Shown here: positions 26,445 to 39,380 of the stretch, in pieces
Position numbering within the stretch: the first letter of the stretch is position 1
How the letters are laid out: each line of letters begins with the position of its first letter
Source: Holacanthus passer
Lineage: Eukaryota; Chordata; Actinopteri; Pomacanthidae
Assembly (NCBI GenBank): GCA_025331565.1
Contig: JAFREQ010000012.1
Span: forward strand, 10,964,501-11,028,500
Reading direction: 5' to 3'
Length of the DNA: 64,000 bases
Position numbers and translations under genes: made by a program
The notes under the pieces: generated by a model
Seen by the model: only the letters and a program-made list of their open reading frames with translations
What the model was told of the DNA's origin: nothing
Databases searched by the model: none

Positions 26445-26740
26445 AAACTAGTGGTTGCCAGTCTTTTTGGCGTGTAACCCCTCACAAAAAAACAGTGTCA
26501 GCGGTCGGAGCACCTGTCACTTCTAACATGTCTATGAGTTCTGAGCAACAATGATACATTTCCTGTCTATGCTTCTTGGATGGTTTGATTTAAATAACTG
26601 TTTAGGCCCAGAGAAGTAAAATAATCCAATATTTTACTCAAAAGACAAAAATAGGGAAAGTCCAAAAAAATTATTACATGAATACAAATTAATTTGCTTT
26701 AAGCCTCTCATGATCTCTCAGATTTTTCTTGTAACCACTG
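26445..26740 (+). repeat. Dispersed teleost repeat fragment
   Basis: AGTGGTTGCCAGTCTTTTTG followed by GCGTGTAACCCC resembles a common fish repeat that begins AGTGGTTCCCAACCTTTTTG. Shorter pieces with the same start occur at about 25060 and 44286. Confidence 0.5.
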
Positions 26741-26779
26741 AATTAATGCTCTAATTGTATATAAATATATATATTGTAT

Positions 26780-26970
26780 GATAATACTGGGACCAATTTT
26801 CTGAATAAACAGTACTTCTTTTGATACTTAACGTACTTTTTGATGATAATACTGCTGTACTTTTAGTAAGATTTTGAATGCAGGACTTTTACCTGTAACA
26901 AAGTAGTAGATTGTTTTCATGGTATTTTTACTTAAATAAATAAAAGACCCGAGTATGTATTCTAACACTG
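26780..26970 (+). mobile_element. Right half of the hAT-like teleost MITE
   Basis: Contains TTTTGATACTTAACGTAC, a TGATAATACTGCTGTACTTT block, TTTTGAATGCAGGACTTTTA and ends in AACACTG. This is the 3' half of the family whose 5' half is at 24868-25170. Confidence 0.65.
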
Positions 26971-27258
26971 GATATAATGGAGTCAAACACAACAACACTA
27001 GCTTCAAAAACCTACAGATATTAACATGATGTCAGAGATATAAAGCTCTGTGAGAGAAACCAACAGGAAGGACACATAACTTCATCCAGCTGTTGTGCTG
27101 ACTCCTCCATCTTCACCATTCATTTCCTCCTTTTTAGGAGGAGGAGGAGACACAAGAGATGGGTGTGTAAATGTAGCCCAGACAGAATATGTTGTGTCCT
27201 CTGAGGCCACCAGATGGCGCCCTTCTCCTTCAAGATGACTTAACTGATTTTGAAAGCG

Positions 27259-27590
27259 GTTAAAGGTCCAGTTTAGTCATCTGAGTGTAAACAAAAGCGT
27301 TTGTTCACAGAAACAAAATCAAATGGTGCAACTCTCACAGTCATATTTACTCACTCTTTAAAAACAGACATGAACAACAGATATTAAAAACATTCCATAT
27401 TGTCTCTGTTGCCGTGATGGGTTTTACATCAGCAGTGTAATGATTTGTCAACACAGAAGTAAAACACGTGCATATGTTTTAATGATTAATATTTATCGCA
27501 AATCGATGACTCAAACCCTCAAACTTCAATAATATATGTGACAATAAATGTAATTCATATGGTCTGAAACACGCTGACTGGCCCTTTAAC
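27259..27590. mobile_element. Probable 332-bp MITE with 13-bp terminal inverted repeats
   Basis: GTTAAAGGTCCAG at 27259-27271 and CTGGCCCTTTAAC at 27578-27590 are inverted repeats with one mismatch. The first ten bases resemble the termini of the 7690-8059 element but the interiors differ. There is no open frame. Confidence 0.5.
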
Positions 27591-28039
27591 ATCAACTGCC
27601 TGCTAACACAAATTGATGTGACGTTCAAAGAGGAAAATAAAAGATATTGAATGTTTTCATTCATTTAGATAACAGGCTGATTTAAACCAGCATCAACATC
27701 AACACATGAGATGATTTTCTGTGTATGAATGACAGGTGATCACTCACACCTGTATTTATAACTCCTCAGTGTTGACAGGATAAATATCATGTCTTTTTTT
27801 CTGTCAGGACTCTCGACTGTCAATACAAACACCTTTGATTCACATCATCACACTACCGGATGGACGCATTTTCCTTCAAAATAAAAGAACATTTAAATCA
27901 AGGCGAAGAGAAACTCAGGTGACACAACCTAAAAATAGTGATATGGACAGAGAGCTAACTAATCTACTTTACTACAATCTACAACCAGCACTGCTCCCTG
28001 TAGACCACACTCCTAATTAGGTCACTACGCTATTTTTAG

Positions 28040-28400
28040 ATCATTACTGTGCAATATTTCATTTCTGTGCAATATTCTTATTCCGTGCAATATCTGATTA
28101 GGCTATGTGCAATACTTCATTCTGTGCAATAGTTTCATTTCATTGCATTGCATTTCATTTAATCTCAATTCATCCTTTTCATCCTGTCTGTAGTGTATAT
28201 TGTGTTTTCAGTATATAGTGTTTAATTTATTAACACTGTCATAGTATAGTTCAATTGTTGATACATTTTTACCTGAGTTGAATTGCCAACACCTTTTTAC
28301 TACTTGTAAATTTACCTACTATCTATCTTGCTGCTGTAACATAACAACAAATTTCTCTGTTGTGATACTAATAAAGGAATATCTCATGATGATGTTGTTG
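28040..28400 (-). mobile_element. Reverse-oriented LINE 3' tail
   Basis: Read on the - strand, about 28320-28385 gives ATATTCCTTTATTAGT, a CACAAC..GAAATTT block and TTACAGCAGCAAGAT, matching about 55140-55200 on the + strand. Further along are several degenerate GTGCAATA repeats (28049-28130), typical of the 3' UTR of the same kind of element. Confidence 0.65.
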
Positions 28401-28669
28401 ATATATTTTCTGTAGTTAGAATATAGAATTATTATATTATTTTACGATGCATTATGCTAAATTATATTATAAAAAAGTCTTGGCTGATTGTTATATACAA
28501 ATTGTGCTCTAATCTTTAAATTAAATGTAAATCTAATACATGTTGGCTTCAATAGAAATTAATGGCTTTAATGGACGTAAAATGCTTTTATTTTGAAAGT
28601 CGCAACCAGAAGTCCTGTCATGTGTGACTTGACCCAGGCTTTTCTGTGAACCCTCCTCCTGAACGGTGT

Positions 28670-28870
28670 GTTTTCCTCCGAGCTGACCGACCCAGCTGAT
28701 CCGTCCTGGTGCAGCGGCAGCGGAGCGGGGACCGGCCGCGGACACGGACACGGGGCCGGGGATGGCGTCGCTCGGCGCGGGGCTGCAGCTGATCCGCAGG
28801 CGGGGATCCGGCCGGAGCGCCGCGGTGGAGCGGAGGAACCTGCTCACTGTGTGCAGGTGGGAAATCCTGT
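28670..28870 (+). promoter_or_regulatory. rundc3b: CpG-rich region spanning the rundc3b start
   Basis: CpG density rises sharply here against AT-rich flanks, and the region covers the 5' UTR and first coding exon. This is the usual pattern of a vertebrate CpG-island promoter. No TATA box was seen. Confidence 0.55.
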
Positions 28871-31800
28871 GTGAATGATGGGAGGATGAAACAGCTTCTG
28901 ACGGCACGTTTGATCAGATGTTTCAGATTTAATAATACGGCAATATGCATGAAGAATAAAGTCTGATATTATTGGATGATTATTATAAGACATTATCTGG
29001 GTGACCTCAGGTGAATCCCTCCATCATGTGTGTTTTTACATTAGAATCATCTGTTTCATTCATTGAAGCTGCTCACACACACACACACACATTCACACCC
29101 ACCAGCAGCAGCCTCCATTAAACATCCATACACTCTCATTTCTGCTTTAATTACCCTCATGATGAGTTCAGTACAGGATTAAGGCCATGATTTTAGAAAC
29201 AGAGTCCAAATTCCTCCATCACCCTGAAAAACAATTTGTAAACTGCTTTTGTGTCCATGCAACTGTGCAGTTTTATATTTTGTTTAATAACCCTTAAAAT
29301 TAGTTTCACATCATCTGTCACACCAGCAGGAATGTAATTCATAATGCAAGCAGAAAAATAGTCCTTTTTTTGTTTTTGCACTCAAATAAGATATTGCATC
29401 TAGCATCAATTGTGTGTTTTTGTAGAATATACAGGACACATTCCTGAAACAACAGTGAAGATGTGACCTTGCTGTCCTGCATTTATAAATGATAAGCTGA
29501 ATGTGGAGCAGCAGCGCAGACAGATGCTGAGGTGTGCACACGCATGTCTCCTGCCTGTTTGTCGTCCTCTCTGTCAGATGAAGTGAAAAGCTCTCCGGTC
29601 TGATTATTGATCTGTGGTTCTCTCTGTGCCGCTGGCAGATGTCAGTTAACTACTGACGCTCCCTGTGGTGTGTTTGAGAGGAGGAAGGGGTCAGAGAAAA
29701 GGGAAGATAAGGAGGTGTAGCTCTTTATTTTGGCACTGGGAAAGTGTAGGAGTTCGGAAAACAAACTGATAATGCACCACCTGCTCCAGCTGGTGTCTCA
29801 GCTCGGCCTTTCTGGATCCAATTCTGGCAGCTTATATGAAAAACCTCAAATGTAATGATCAGGCATCAGATGTGCTTGGTGTGCCTTCCTCCATTAACAT
29901 CATTAGAAACAGATGTAAAGGGAAAGTAATTAGACGCAGGTGCTCCTCGCTGACCGGTCTGGTCCTTTCCCGCCTGTTTTCTGCCTCCACACTAGGCATC
30001 AACTCTCAGACTGGCACAAGCGGAGGAGGGAAAAGAGTCAGGAAAGTGATGGCAAACTGGCAAAATGAATGAAAAGAAGATGAAAGACTACTAGAGGAAA
30101 GCAACTTCTTTCATGCATTTTCCTCTTAGGTAGCTTTAATGTTGTCAAATCATCTTCTTCCACACTGTGAGACTGTGTCTTATGGAGCTGAAGTGATTCA
30201 GTAAGTCAAATTACAGAATGAATCATCAGCAACTATTTTTGTTAATTGGTCTTTCAAGTCATTTATTAAGCAAAAATATTTGCTGCATCCAGCTTCTCAA
30301 ATGTGATGTTTTTCTTTCTTATATATTATAATAAACTTCATATCTTAGTCAGACAAAACAAGCAATTTAAGCAATTTTAATGTTGAGCTCTGGGAAATTT
30401 TAATTATTTTATACAATTTTATAGACAATGATTCATTAAGGAAACAATCAGCAGACTAATCCATATAGTTTGCAGTAACATTTATATTCTGTATTGGCTT
30501 GTTGTTGTTCTTTATTTAAACTGCCCATCATGTGTGACACTACAGTATGTGGTGTCTGTGGAAACTTGAGGTGCTTCACTAGATTTCAGAGTTCAGTGGG
30601 TTTGAACGACGCTCGTCTGCACAGTGTGAGTGTGTGTCTGCAGGCTGCTGCTTGTTAGGGGATTTAAGCTTTCAGAGAAGTGCAGGTTGCTGCTGGAAGT
30701 GAACATGAGAGGAAGGCCGAGACTCTAATGCAGCTGCTGGAGTAGCCTACAACACAACCACACACCTGCCATTGAAAAGACGCCAGTTGTTTTTTAAATC
30801 ATGTTCTCTAGATGCTCTTTTCTGTTTCAGTTGTGGTAATAGAGAGCACGCTGTCTGGTAACCTGAGTCAGATATCTCGTCTGATTGTGTGTAGATGAGA
30901 TTCTGGGGGAGTGAAAAGAAACTGAGAAAAGTAATTTCATTGTCCACATCAAACAGTGAGCAGATGAAGACTTTTCTCCACACAGTCAAACACATATCTC
31001 ATTAATTATTATTATAATAAATACGACAGCTAAAAAATCATCCTGATTGTAAGTACTTAAATTAGAAAAATATAAGTAAGGTGAAATAGGTAGTGAACTG
31101 AGAAATGTTTCACTTTATTTCACTTTATTTATTATGACAAAATTGACCTAAAAACATAATCAGTCCACAAGACCTCTTCTTCTACAGATGTGCAGGCCAT
31201 GTTTCTTAGGCTGAACAAGCCTCTTAACTTGTTTTGACACTGTGATAAATGTCCCTGATCACCCCTGTCTTTTAGTTTTCTGTGCTTAAATAGACACTTT
31301 TTTTTACATCGACTCAAAAACCTTACAGCTGATTGTTGTCGTCGCTGCTGTACGTTTGTCAGACCTATTTCAACAGGCTCTTTTCACAGCAGACATCTTG
31401 ACTAATGGCTGCAGGAAAAGCGTGTTACCAACAACATCAACAATGGCTCTGCTCTATTCAAGTGTCCCAATAAACCTAAATGGAATTCAGCCATCATTAA
31501 TTTACACCTGTGCTTTTCCTCCTGTCACATTTCAAATTGTCCTCCTGTGATAAAGGCCCGTCTATGCGGCCACAATAATGGCGCCTGCGGCAGGTGTCCT
31601 GTTTACTGTTTTCACTGTTCATGAGTTGTCACATCACGAGTGGATGTCCATAACTTCTCTCATTCATGAGCAAGACGATGAAAGCAGAAAACAGATCATT
31701 CACCACTTTCTTGCCCGAAAGGGAACAAAGCTGACTTCGATTATTATTGTCAGTCTCCCAGCAACAGGGCTCTCTCCCGACTTCAACGCCAGTACTGTGT

Positions 31801-34800
31801 ACTGGACTCTGCGTGTAGGAAAACACAGCCTCAGGAGTTTCATTTGAATGCAGCGTCAGTTTAAACAGCTGCGTGGGTGGATGGTGTTGATGTTTTGAGG
31901 CTTTATAGAGCTATTAAATGTCAGGCGCTCTGACCCCGAAGGGACGGCTTTATTCTGGTCCGATCAGTCTGCATGACCCATGATTTAGACCCTGGCTAAA
32001 AACCCACATTGATACCACTGTATTTAGTCCCCTCAATTATTCATATAAAGGTAAATTGTTCTAATTTAGTCTTTTAGAGTTATTTAACTATTTATTTTTA
32101 ATTATGTCAATTGTATTTTAAGTTTCTCTCTAAAACATATTGATCAACATTTAATTTTTCTCTAAATCCATTTGATTTGACTACATATGTTCAAACTGTC
32201 CTCATAGTGATATAATTTCTACAGCAAAATATTGTAGGTGTATTTCAGGATTTGGGTCCATGTATCTGGATTTTTTCTGTGTAAGGTAATAACTGAGAGG
32301 ATATAGTCCACACATGGGGGAAATGAGGTCTGTCTAATGGCTGTGAAGAGCAGGGTTGTGTTCCACTGCAAAGTTAATGTGCATGATATGTGATTAAACC
32401 CCCTGCCCTCAGTCATGAAATGAATCTATCAGTTTTTGCCTTCTTTCACAGGAAGCACACACACTGTGGTCACCGTGCTGCTAAGCAACGAGATAGAGAG
32501 ATATGAAGTCAGATTACTGAGCTGACGTTAGGGGCCGCACACAATTTGGCAGAATTTTCAGAACACACACATGGCAGGCTTGCCCATTAACCATCCTTCC
32601 TGTCTAATTAGTTGAAATCAGATTAGGCAGAGTCGGTCTGTGCACATGTCTGTCATAGTGGGCAGCACTTCATGACTGGTTTTATCACAGGAGATTTATC
32701 AAAGTCTCATTACAACAATGGAGGCCAGATGTGTTTATGTTTTAGGCTTTGTAATTAGTAAGAAAATTAACTTCACAGTGTGTTTTCTGATGTTAATTAA
32801 GATCATTCTTCTTCTTTTTTTGTTTGTTTGTTTGTTTGTTCTTATGTGCTTTTGGTAAAATATATTACCTGTCTGAGTGTGTCTTCATCTTTAGCATCCT
32901 TCTGTCTGGGATCAGACAACAACAAAGAAAATAGTAAATCACTGTGAACACTCAGTCTGTGTTCAGAATCACATGCTGACATACAATTCATACTCCATTA
33001 GTCCAATAGCTGATTTTAATACCAGTGTGGACATCTTCTTCTGTGTTCAGGTTTTCAGTGAAGACTCTGCTGGACCGCTCCTGTTTTGAGACAATAGATG
33101 ACTCATCTCCAGAGTTCATTAACTTTGTTTCCATCCTGGAGCACATCCTCAGTCATCGACTCAAAGGTAAAAAACGTAAGCAACCCTCTTCTCATCCACA
33201 TGCAGATATGTAAATGTCACCAAAATTCGCTTTAAAGATGCAGGTAGTTCACCTGGACACAAAACTGCAGTTTGCAACATAATTTCTTTTGCATTTTGCC
33301 TTTGATAGCTGAAAGAGGCAGAGGATGTTGTGGTTACATGTGTCTTTATACCGCCAACCCATCAGGACACCACAATATGCAGAATTTTAATGTGAAATTG
33401 CAGTGACTCATCGGTTTAAATCACAAGTTTAGATCGCAATGGGTATCTCATTTCCATTTATTGAGATTAGTGTCAAAGATATGGACACTGGTGGAAAATA
33501 TTCTTGGTATCACACACGGTATATTTTTATTATTCTTAAACTACAGACTGAAAACCAAACTGTCTGCTAAAGAACAGTATTTAAGGTCTACACTTCCAGA
33601 AAGCTGCACTATTTCCTAACAGACACTAAGTCCAATGAGTGTAAAGTTGATGTCATGTCACTTCTGGTTAACAAAAGTGATGCAGATTCAAGCTTGTGAA
33701 AACCTGTGTTTCCTTCTGTTTTTCTCTCAGGTCAGACAACTTGGTTTGGTTACGAGAGTCCTCGGAGTTTCTGGGATTACATAAAAGCCGCCTGCAGTAA
33801 AGTCCCTCATAACTGCATCCGAAGCATCGAGAGCATGGAGAATGTGCGATCATCAAGAGCTAAGGTGAGGGTAAAACTGTTTTGGGATCAGATTTAATTA
33901 CCTGATGCAGCAGGGAAGAAAATATCTTGAATCTGAAACATCAGAAAGTCAAATACAAGCCGAAGATTTGATAAAATAACAAACACATAAAACGTTTGAT
34001 TTAGAAAAAAACATTATATACACTACATCTTCTACTTTGAGTCTAACAGTATCCTGACCTTCAGCACACACACAATGTACAATCAGGCGTTTGGGATTTT
34101 TGCTTACTTTGCATTATCCCATTATTGCATTATAAAAGAACAAAGCGAATGCTATCAAAAAAAAAGCTTAAGAACAGACATGCTCATAAAATGTGACTCA
34201 GTCTTACCCTGCGGGCAAGAGAACAAACAACTGGAGCTAATATTGTTGGTGGGAATAAGAGTCACACACACACACACACACATACTCAGGTCATGAACTC
34301 TCTTCATGAATCAGAAAAAGCAGCTTTGCAATTTAAACAGAATCAGCTTTATTGGCCAAGTATGTGCACACGTACAAGGATTTAAACTCTGGTTGTTTAA
34401 GTCGCTCTCAATGTTACACACAGAACGTTTTACAGGAATATTGAAAAAGACATACAGCTAAATACAAGGACAACAAGGCAGCACAAAGAAAAAACACAGA
34501 GCTATTATGTGTATTATCTGAACTTTTTTAAGTAAAGCATTAAAAATATCAGAAAAGTTTTTAAATTGTTTCTGAATGACAAGTCATTAACATTAACTTG
34601 TTGTCGTCCATTAACAGCTCAGTGTCACTGGTGTCTCTCTCTGCAGGGCAGGGCCTGGATCAGAGTGGTCCTGATGGAGAAGAGATTATCAGAATACATC
34701 TCATCTGCACTGAGGGACTTCAAAACCACCAGGTTGCTCATATACTGACATCAAACACACAGCTTTCCTCCTTCAACCAAATCAAATTAAGTGTATTTAG

Positions 34801-37800
34801 GAAGAGTCTCTCTCCAGAATTAGTGTGCATTCAGGATCATTTAGATCTCTTACCTTAAGCAGTCAATTATCACACACATTTCACAGCTGCACCTGTCTGC
34901 TCTACCTTTTCTTTAATCGCCAGTCAGTTGACTAGATCTAGAAGAGTTTGGGTTGAATTAATAACACATGCACTCATGGGTTGACTGTAGGAGGTTTTAC
35001 GAGGACGGAGCGATCATGCTGGGAGAGGAGGCGGGGCTGTTGGCAGACACACTCATCGGACTCAACACCATTGACTTCAGGTACCGATCACATTCTGATA
35101 TTTCTTACTGTAACTCTTCAGTCTTGCTTTCTCTCCTTGTTGCACTTTTGGTGTTTGAGCTTCCTCTGTACAAAATATATTTTTTGCAATGTGTCACTGG
35201 AAAAGTAACAGTCTCTTTACCAATTTGTAGGGAGATCCAAAAGGCTTTTATCCTACTAGAGAACAATTTAAACAATAAATGACATACACAAGGAAATGGT
35301 AATAGCAAAGAAGAACAGTGATCTTCAATGGTAAATTAATCACACTGAATAGGAAATTTGCTGAACACCACAAACAGTGTCCTCAAAAATATCCATCAAG
35401 CTAATTAACATGTCTCTACAAAAAACAAATGTATCCTGGCCAAGCTGGTACAAATTTGTTTTTACTGCGGGGTGTTGATTCTGCCTTGGATGAGATTAGT
35501 AGAAGAGATCTTGAATTTGCCAACGAAACATTTGTGTTTGCAATGTTTCTTTTGAAAAAATCATCCCACCATAAATTCTTAAAACATCACATGAAATAAA
35601 ACCACATAGAGGATTGGAAATTGGATGAAAAACACATCTGTGGATTTTGGGAAAGCATTATTTTGGATATTTAAGACAAAATTAAAAAATAAAGCCAAAG
35701 TACAAACAGATCTCTACAAACTTAATAATTATTTACATATATAAAATACTAAATACTTGAATAAGTATTCACCTACTTAAATTGGACACATCTAAGTCAT
35801 CACTCCTGCAGCCTGCTGGTTTTAGAGGTGATGTAAATAGTTGCATGGAGATCGTCTGTTCAAGTCACTAAACATTTCTTGAAGTCCAGTGAAATCAGTT
35901 GTTAAGAATACTGAGTACGTCTGTAAATGGTAAAAGAAGAGATGATGCTTTGATTTTCCATCCTGTCTTCTCTCTTTAGCTTCTGTTTGAAAGGAGAAGG
36001 TGTGGATGGGAGCTGCCCCGCTGTGATCGACTACACGCCTTACCTGAAGTTCACTCAGAGGTGCATGAGGTCAAGTATTATATTTGCCCACATGACAAAC
36101 AGGGGACTGCTTCATTTGTAGTTGAACAAAAGGATTGTTGTTGACACAAATCTGTACTGGTCAGAGAAGCCTGAGAAGTTATTTACCTGTTTTCTTAATC
36201 TTTTAAGTTTATTAACCTCCATGCATAAAGTCATACAGTATTTACAGCAGATTTGTGAACCATATTGTAGAAGTTTGAACTATGACAGACTTGAGCTTTA
36301 GTGAGGGGGCCAAATATGTTGTAGGATGTGCACTAATACAAGGCTGGTTCCCTGTGCAGCGCCGACAGCATCAGCAGCGACGAGGAGGAGATGAGGACTA
36401 TGGGGAGCAGCGGCAGCGAGAGCAGCACCCCCGACAAAATGGCCACCGCCGCCTCCATCTTCACCGAGCAGAGCAACTTGGTCAGCAAGTGCAAACGCTT
36501 TGAGCAGAAGTATCGCATGGCGCTGGAGCAGAAGGTAGCACCTCAGTGTGTCTGTGTGTGTAATATTACTGTTATTTTGGGATAAACAAATTGGATGGTA
36601 ATATATGCCAATGTGACATTTTCCTTAATGTCTGCATGATAGAGGCTGGAGGAAATGTCTTCTGTGAAGGCAAACACATTCAGCTTGATGTAATTTCTTA
36701 CATATGCAACATCTGTAATGTTTCTTCCCCCTGTGGCTTCAGCTGCTGTTCACTGCTGTCTCTTCTCTCCGGTTATTTCGTTTGCTCTGAGCCAAAACAA
36801 AGAATTCAGGGGTGTAACTCAAACAGCAGTGCCTTCATGGCAGTAAACAAACAATTGGAAAACAGAGTGTGTGTGCGCGTGTGTGTTTGTCTCAGGGTTA
36901 CCTGGAAGAGCTGGTCCGTCTTCGGGAAGCCCAGCTGTCAGAGGCTGTGTCTCATAACAAAGCTCTTCAGCAGAGCCTGGCAGACACACACCTCTCCCAC
37001 ACACTGGAGAAAGAACAGCTTGAATACATCGTACTGGAGCTACAGGACCAACTGTAAGTTCAGGAGTGTGTGCGTGTGTGTGTTTGTGTGAGGTTGCTGA
37101 CGATGGAGTGGAGAGGACTTTGCAGCACATCTAGCTGTGAATTTGACATTCAGGACACAGCAAGAAGCCTGGAGGTTGCAGGTGGTTTGTTATTTACGTG
37201 TTGTTGAATCAATCGCAGTCGATGCTGCTTTTAGCCGAGAGGTCAAAGCTACATCAGCACTGTGTCTTTCCATTAATTTCCATTAATGTTCCAATGAGTG
37301 AGAAAACACTTTCTCGGGATTGAACGCTAATTGAATGTTGGCAACAAAGTCTGTTGAGAGGATTTGTGTCACGATCTTCGGGAAAGAAGCTGCAGTCTCA
37401 AAGCCAGTGTGATGAGTCAGTGGCTGTTTTCAAATGCAAATAGAGTAAAAAAGCCAAGTGACATGAAGCGTGAGCCTCTGAGAGAGAGAGAGAGAGATGC
37501 TGTGACCGTGACTACAGTCAGAGAAACTGTGAGAACGACAATGTGAGTCAGAGCATTTAGAGAGCAAAGAGGAAGGTAAGAGTCTGACATTAGGCAGGTT
37601 TATGTTTTTGTCAGGGAGGACGAGGCAACTGATTGTATCTTTGAGTATTTTTTAAACTGATATCGATGTTTGTGACTTAAAATTTCTGATAATATATCGG
37701 CTGATATTCCTTCATGTTTTTACACCGACACTTCACAAACTACCAAGGATCTCTTCAAATTGGTTATTAAATAATTGTGATCAAGATATGTACTGAGCTG

Positions 37801-39034
37801 GACATTTTACATTAGAAAAGTAAACTTGTCAGTTCTCTGTTATAGTCAAATTATATATGTAATGGTGACACCTTCTCTTATCACACATCTGTGCCAAAGC
37901 TGATATATCAGTGATAAGCTAATAATAACCAATAATATCCTCTAACATGCAGGTTTCTTTCTTTTTGTCCTTTTTCTAACTAGTTTTTTGAGGAGAATAA
38001 ATAGGTAAACAACAGAAAAAGTGGCTGCCAGTTGAAACCTTTGTATGTTTTTTGTACATGTTATAATTCTCACTGTGTTGAAAGACTCCCTTCCTTTTTT
38101 ATTTTAACATTTCATCAAACTCAATTGTCTCTAACTCTGGACATTGTCTGTTGTCTTTAGGACAGTGCTGAAGAACAATGACTTGCGGTCCAGACAAGAG
38201 TTGACAGCCCATCTGACCAATCAGTGGCCGTCTCCCGTCGCTTTGGACGCCAACGCTGTTGCATTGGACACACTGCTGTACAGGAAGAGCACGGGACAGT
38301 GGGAGGAGTACGTAGATAAGTTGACATCCTCCAGCTTCCAGATTTAGTTTGGTCATGTTCAGGGCTGCAACTAATTATTAACTAATTCAATGACTTCTAA
38401 AGTGACTGGATTGTAATGTTATTAAATGATGATTCTAACTGCAGCTAAAAGGTTGCAGTAACTAGATGGAGATCAGTGTATTGAATTTACAATTTATAAG
38501 AAAACCAGTAAATCTTCAATGTTGTGAATCTGGGACAAACAAATAGATGTTTGTGCTTGTTAAATTACTTAAAACAAATTAATCAATTATAAAGGTGGTT
38601 GTTGATTCATTTCCTGTTAATCTCCTGACTAATTGTTTCAGCAGTAGTTTTGCATGTGATCTTTGCTGATCCTCTTTTCTCTCTTTGCAGGAAGAGTTTC
38701 CAGAGTCTGGAGCAGCTGTCTGCAGACATGAGTCTCTCCCAGACTTCTCTCGAACCATCGCACACACTGAGCCTGGAGGCCCGGCCGACCGGCGCACACT
38801 GGCCCCACAAAGGTACGTCTCCTTCTGCAAGTAAGCGCTGTTGTCCAGGAAGGTTTCCAGTCTGAATCATGTGTGCTGTGTCGTTCAGGTAAAGAGGAAA
38901 CTCCATCTCTAAGAGGTCTGTGTGGCTCCCTGACCTCAGTTGCCAGCTACAAGTCTCTGGCCAGCCTGAAGTCCAGTGAGTGTTTGGCCAGTCCTGCAAC
39001 AGAGATCAGCAGCCCAGGCATGACTCCTTCATAG
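28762..39034 (+). CDS. rundc3b: RUN domain-containing protein 3B (11 coding exons, complete)
   Basis: A cytoplasmic RUN-domain protein of the small-GTPase effector type, mostly neuronal in mammals. Its exact role is unsettled. Exons: 28762-28856, 33051-33166, 33731-33864, 34647-34732, 34991-35080, 35980-36060, 36360-36534, 36896-37053, 38161-38307, 38691-38812, 38889-39034. Total 1350 nt, 449 aa, with all phases closing. Sequence marks in order: a short basic N-terminus, AVERRNLLTVCRFSVKTL, the RUN domain (about 45-190, including TWFGYESPRSFWDYI and GRAWIRVVLMEKRLSEYI), an acidic/serine segment (SISSDEEE), a coiled coil in exon 36896-37053 (about 260-312) and a conserved serine-rich tail ending GMTPS. 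Compared with my recollection of mammalian RUNDC3B the N-terminus lacks the glycine run. The paralogue RUNDC3A is the alternative; position between ABCB and SLC25A40 favours 3B. Confidence 0.95.
28857..33050 (+). other. rundc3b intron 1 (4.2 kb)
   Basis: The longest rundc3b intron. It holds a (CA)n run at 29074-29090 and repeat copy B at about 30190-30480. Two stretches look less AT-rich than the surroundings (about 29570-29680 and 31560-31850) and could be conserved non-coding sequence, but nothing in the window tests that. No exon was recognised. Confidence 0.5.
30190..30480 (+). repeat. Interspersed repeat copy B (GGACTGTTGG family)
   Basis: CAGCAACTATTTTTGTTAAT, AGCTTCTCAAATGTGATG, TCAGACAAAACAAGCAATTT and GCTCTGGGAAATTTTAAT occur in the same order as in copy D at about 59765-60105. 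More diverged than copy A. Confidence 0.65.
34263..34282. repeat. (CA)n microsatellite
   Basis: About ten CA units in rundc3b intron 3. Confidence 0.85.
34335..34510 (+). mobile_element. LINE/SINE 3' tail fragment in rundc3b intron 3
   Basis: AGAATCAGCTTTATTGGCCA followed by AGTATGTGCACACGTACAAG is a very common teleost retroelement tail. It is truncated and non-coding. Confidence 0.6.
35081..35979 (+). other. rundc3b intron 5
   Basis: 900 bp, strongly AT-rich. Nothing seen in it. Confidence 0.6.
37054..38160 (+). other. rundc3b intron 8
   Basis: 1.1 kb with a short (GA)n run near 37481-37496. No exon or recognisable repeat. Confidence 0.6.
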
Positions 39035-39374
39035 GGAACGGAGCGCTAAAACAGATCACCACCGGGGCCAAACAATCCAGGAACTTTCTAAATGTGGGGT
39101 GTTGATTTGCTGTTTATAGAAGTTTATGTTCTGTACGTGGAGCCCAGAGCTTTAACAGATGGAAGTTAGGTTTGTGAGTTGAGAATCAGGTGTAGGATGG
39201 ACTTTGAATTGTGTTAAAACTCAGCTCCATCCAGCCTAATAATCTTATTAAGTACACAACCTCTGACTCTTTATAGAGGATCTCCAGCTGTAACTTCATC
39301 AACGTGTGTTTAAATTATTTTGTTTTCTTGGTATTTTTTATCTGTGCAGCATCATTTTTTTTTCCTTTCTTGGA

Positions 39375-39380
39375 AATAAA
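39375..39380 (+). terminator. rundc3b: rundc3b polyadenylation signal AATAAA
   Basis: Canonical hexamer about 340 bases after the rundc3b stop, preceded by a long T-run. Confidence 0.6.

Larger units (their letters stand above)
23700..28670. other. Gene-free, repeat-rich interval between abcb4 and rundc3b
   Basis: The two genes are divergent across this 5-kb stretch. It holds a split hAT-like element (24868-25170 and 26780-26970), another dispersed repeat (about 26445-26740), an inverted-repeat element (27259-27590) and a reverse-oriented LINE tail (about 28040-28400). No coding exon or RNA gene was recognised. Confidence 0.6.

Noticed and set aside
27835..28020. 61-aa open frame upstream of the 28040-28400 LINE tail
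   Set aside because: Considered as the end of a retroelement protein, but it lacks any reverse transcriptase or endonuclease motif and does not lie in the orientation of the tail.
28049..28130. Series of GTGCAATA units as a possible spaced-repeat array
   Set aside because: Units are degenerate and irregularly spaced, and they lie next to a recognised LINE tail, so they are read as part of its 3' UTR.
36591..37091. 166-aa open frame on the + strand
   Set aside because: It overlaps rundc3b exon 36896-37053 in another frame, and the (GT)n-rich intron supplies much of it as Val/Cys repeats. Not a gene.
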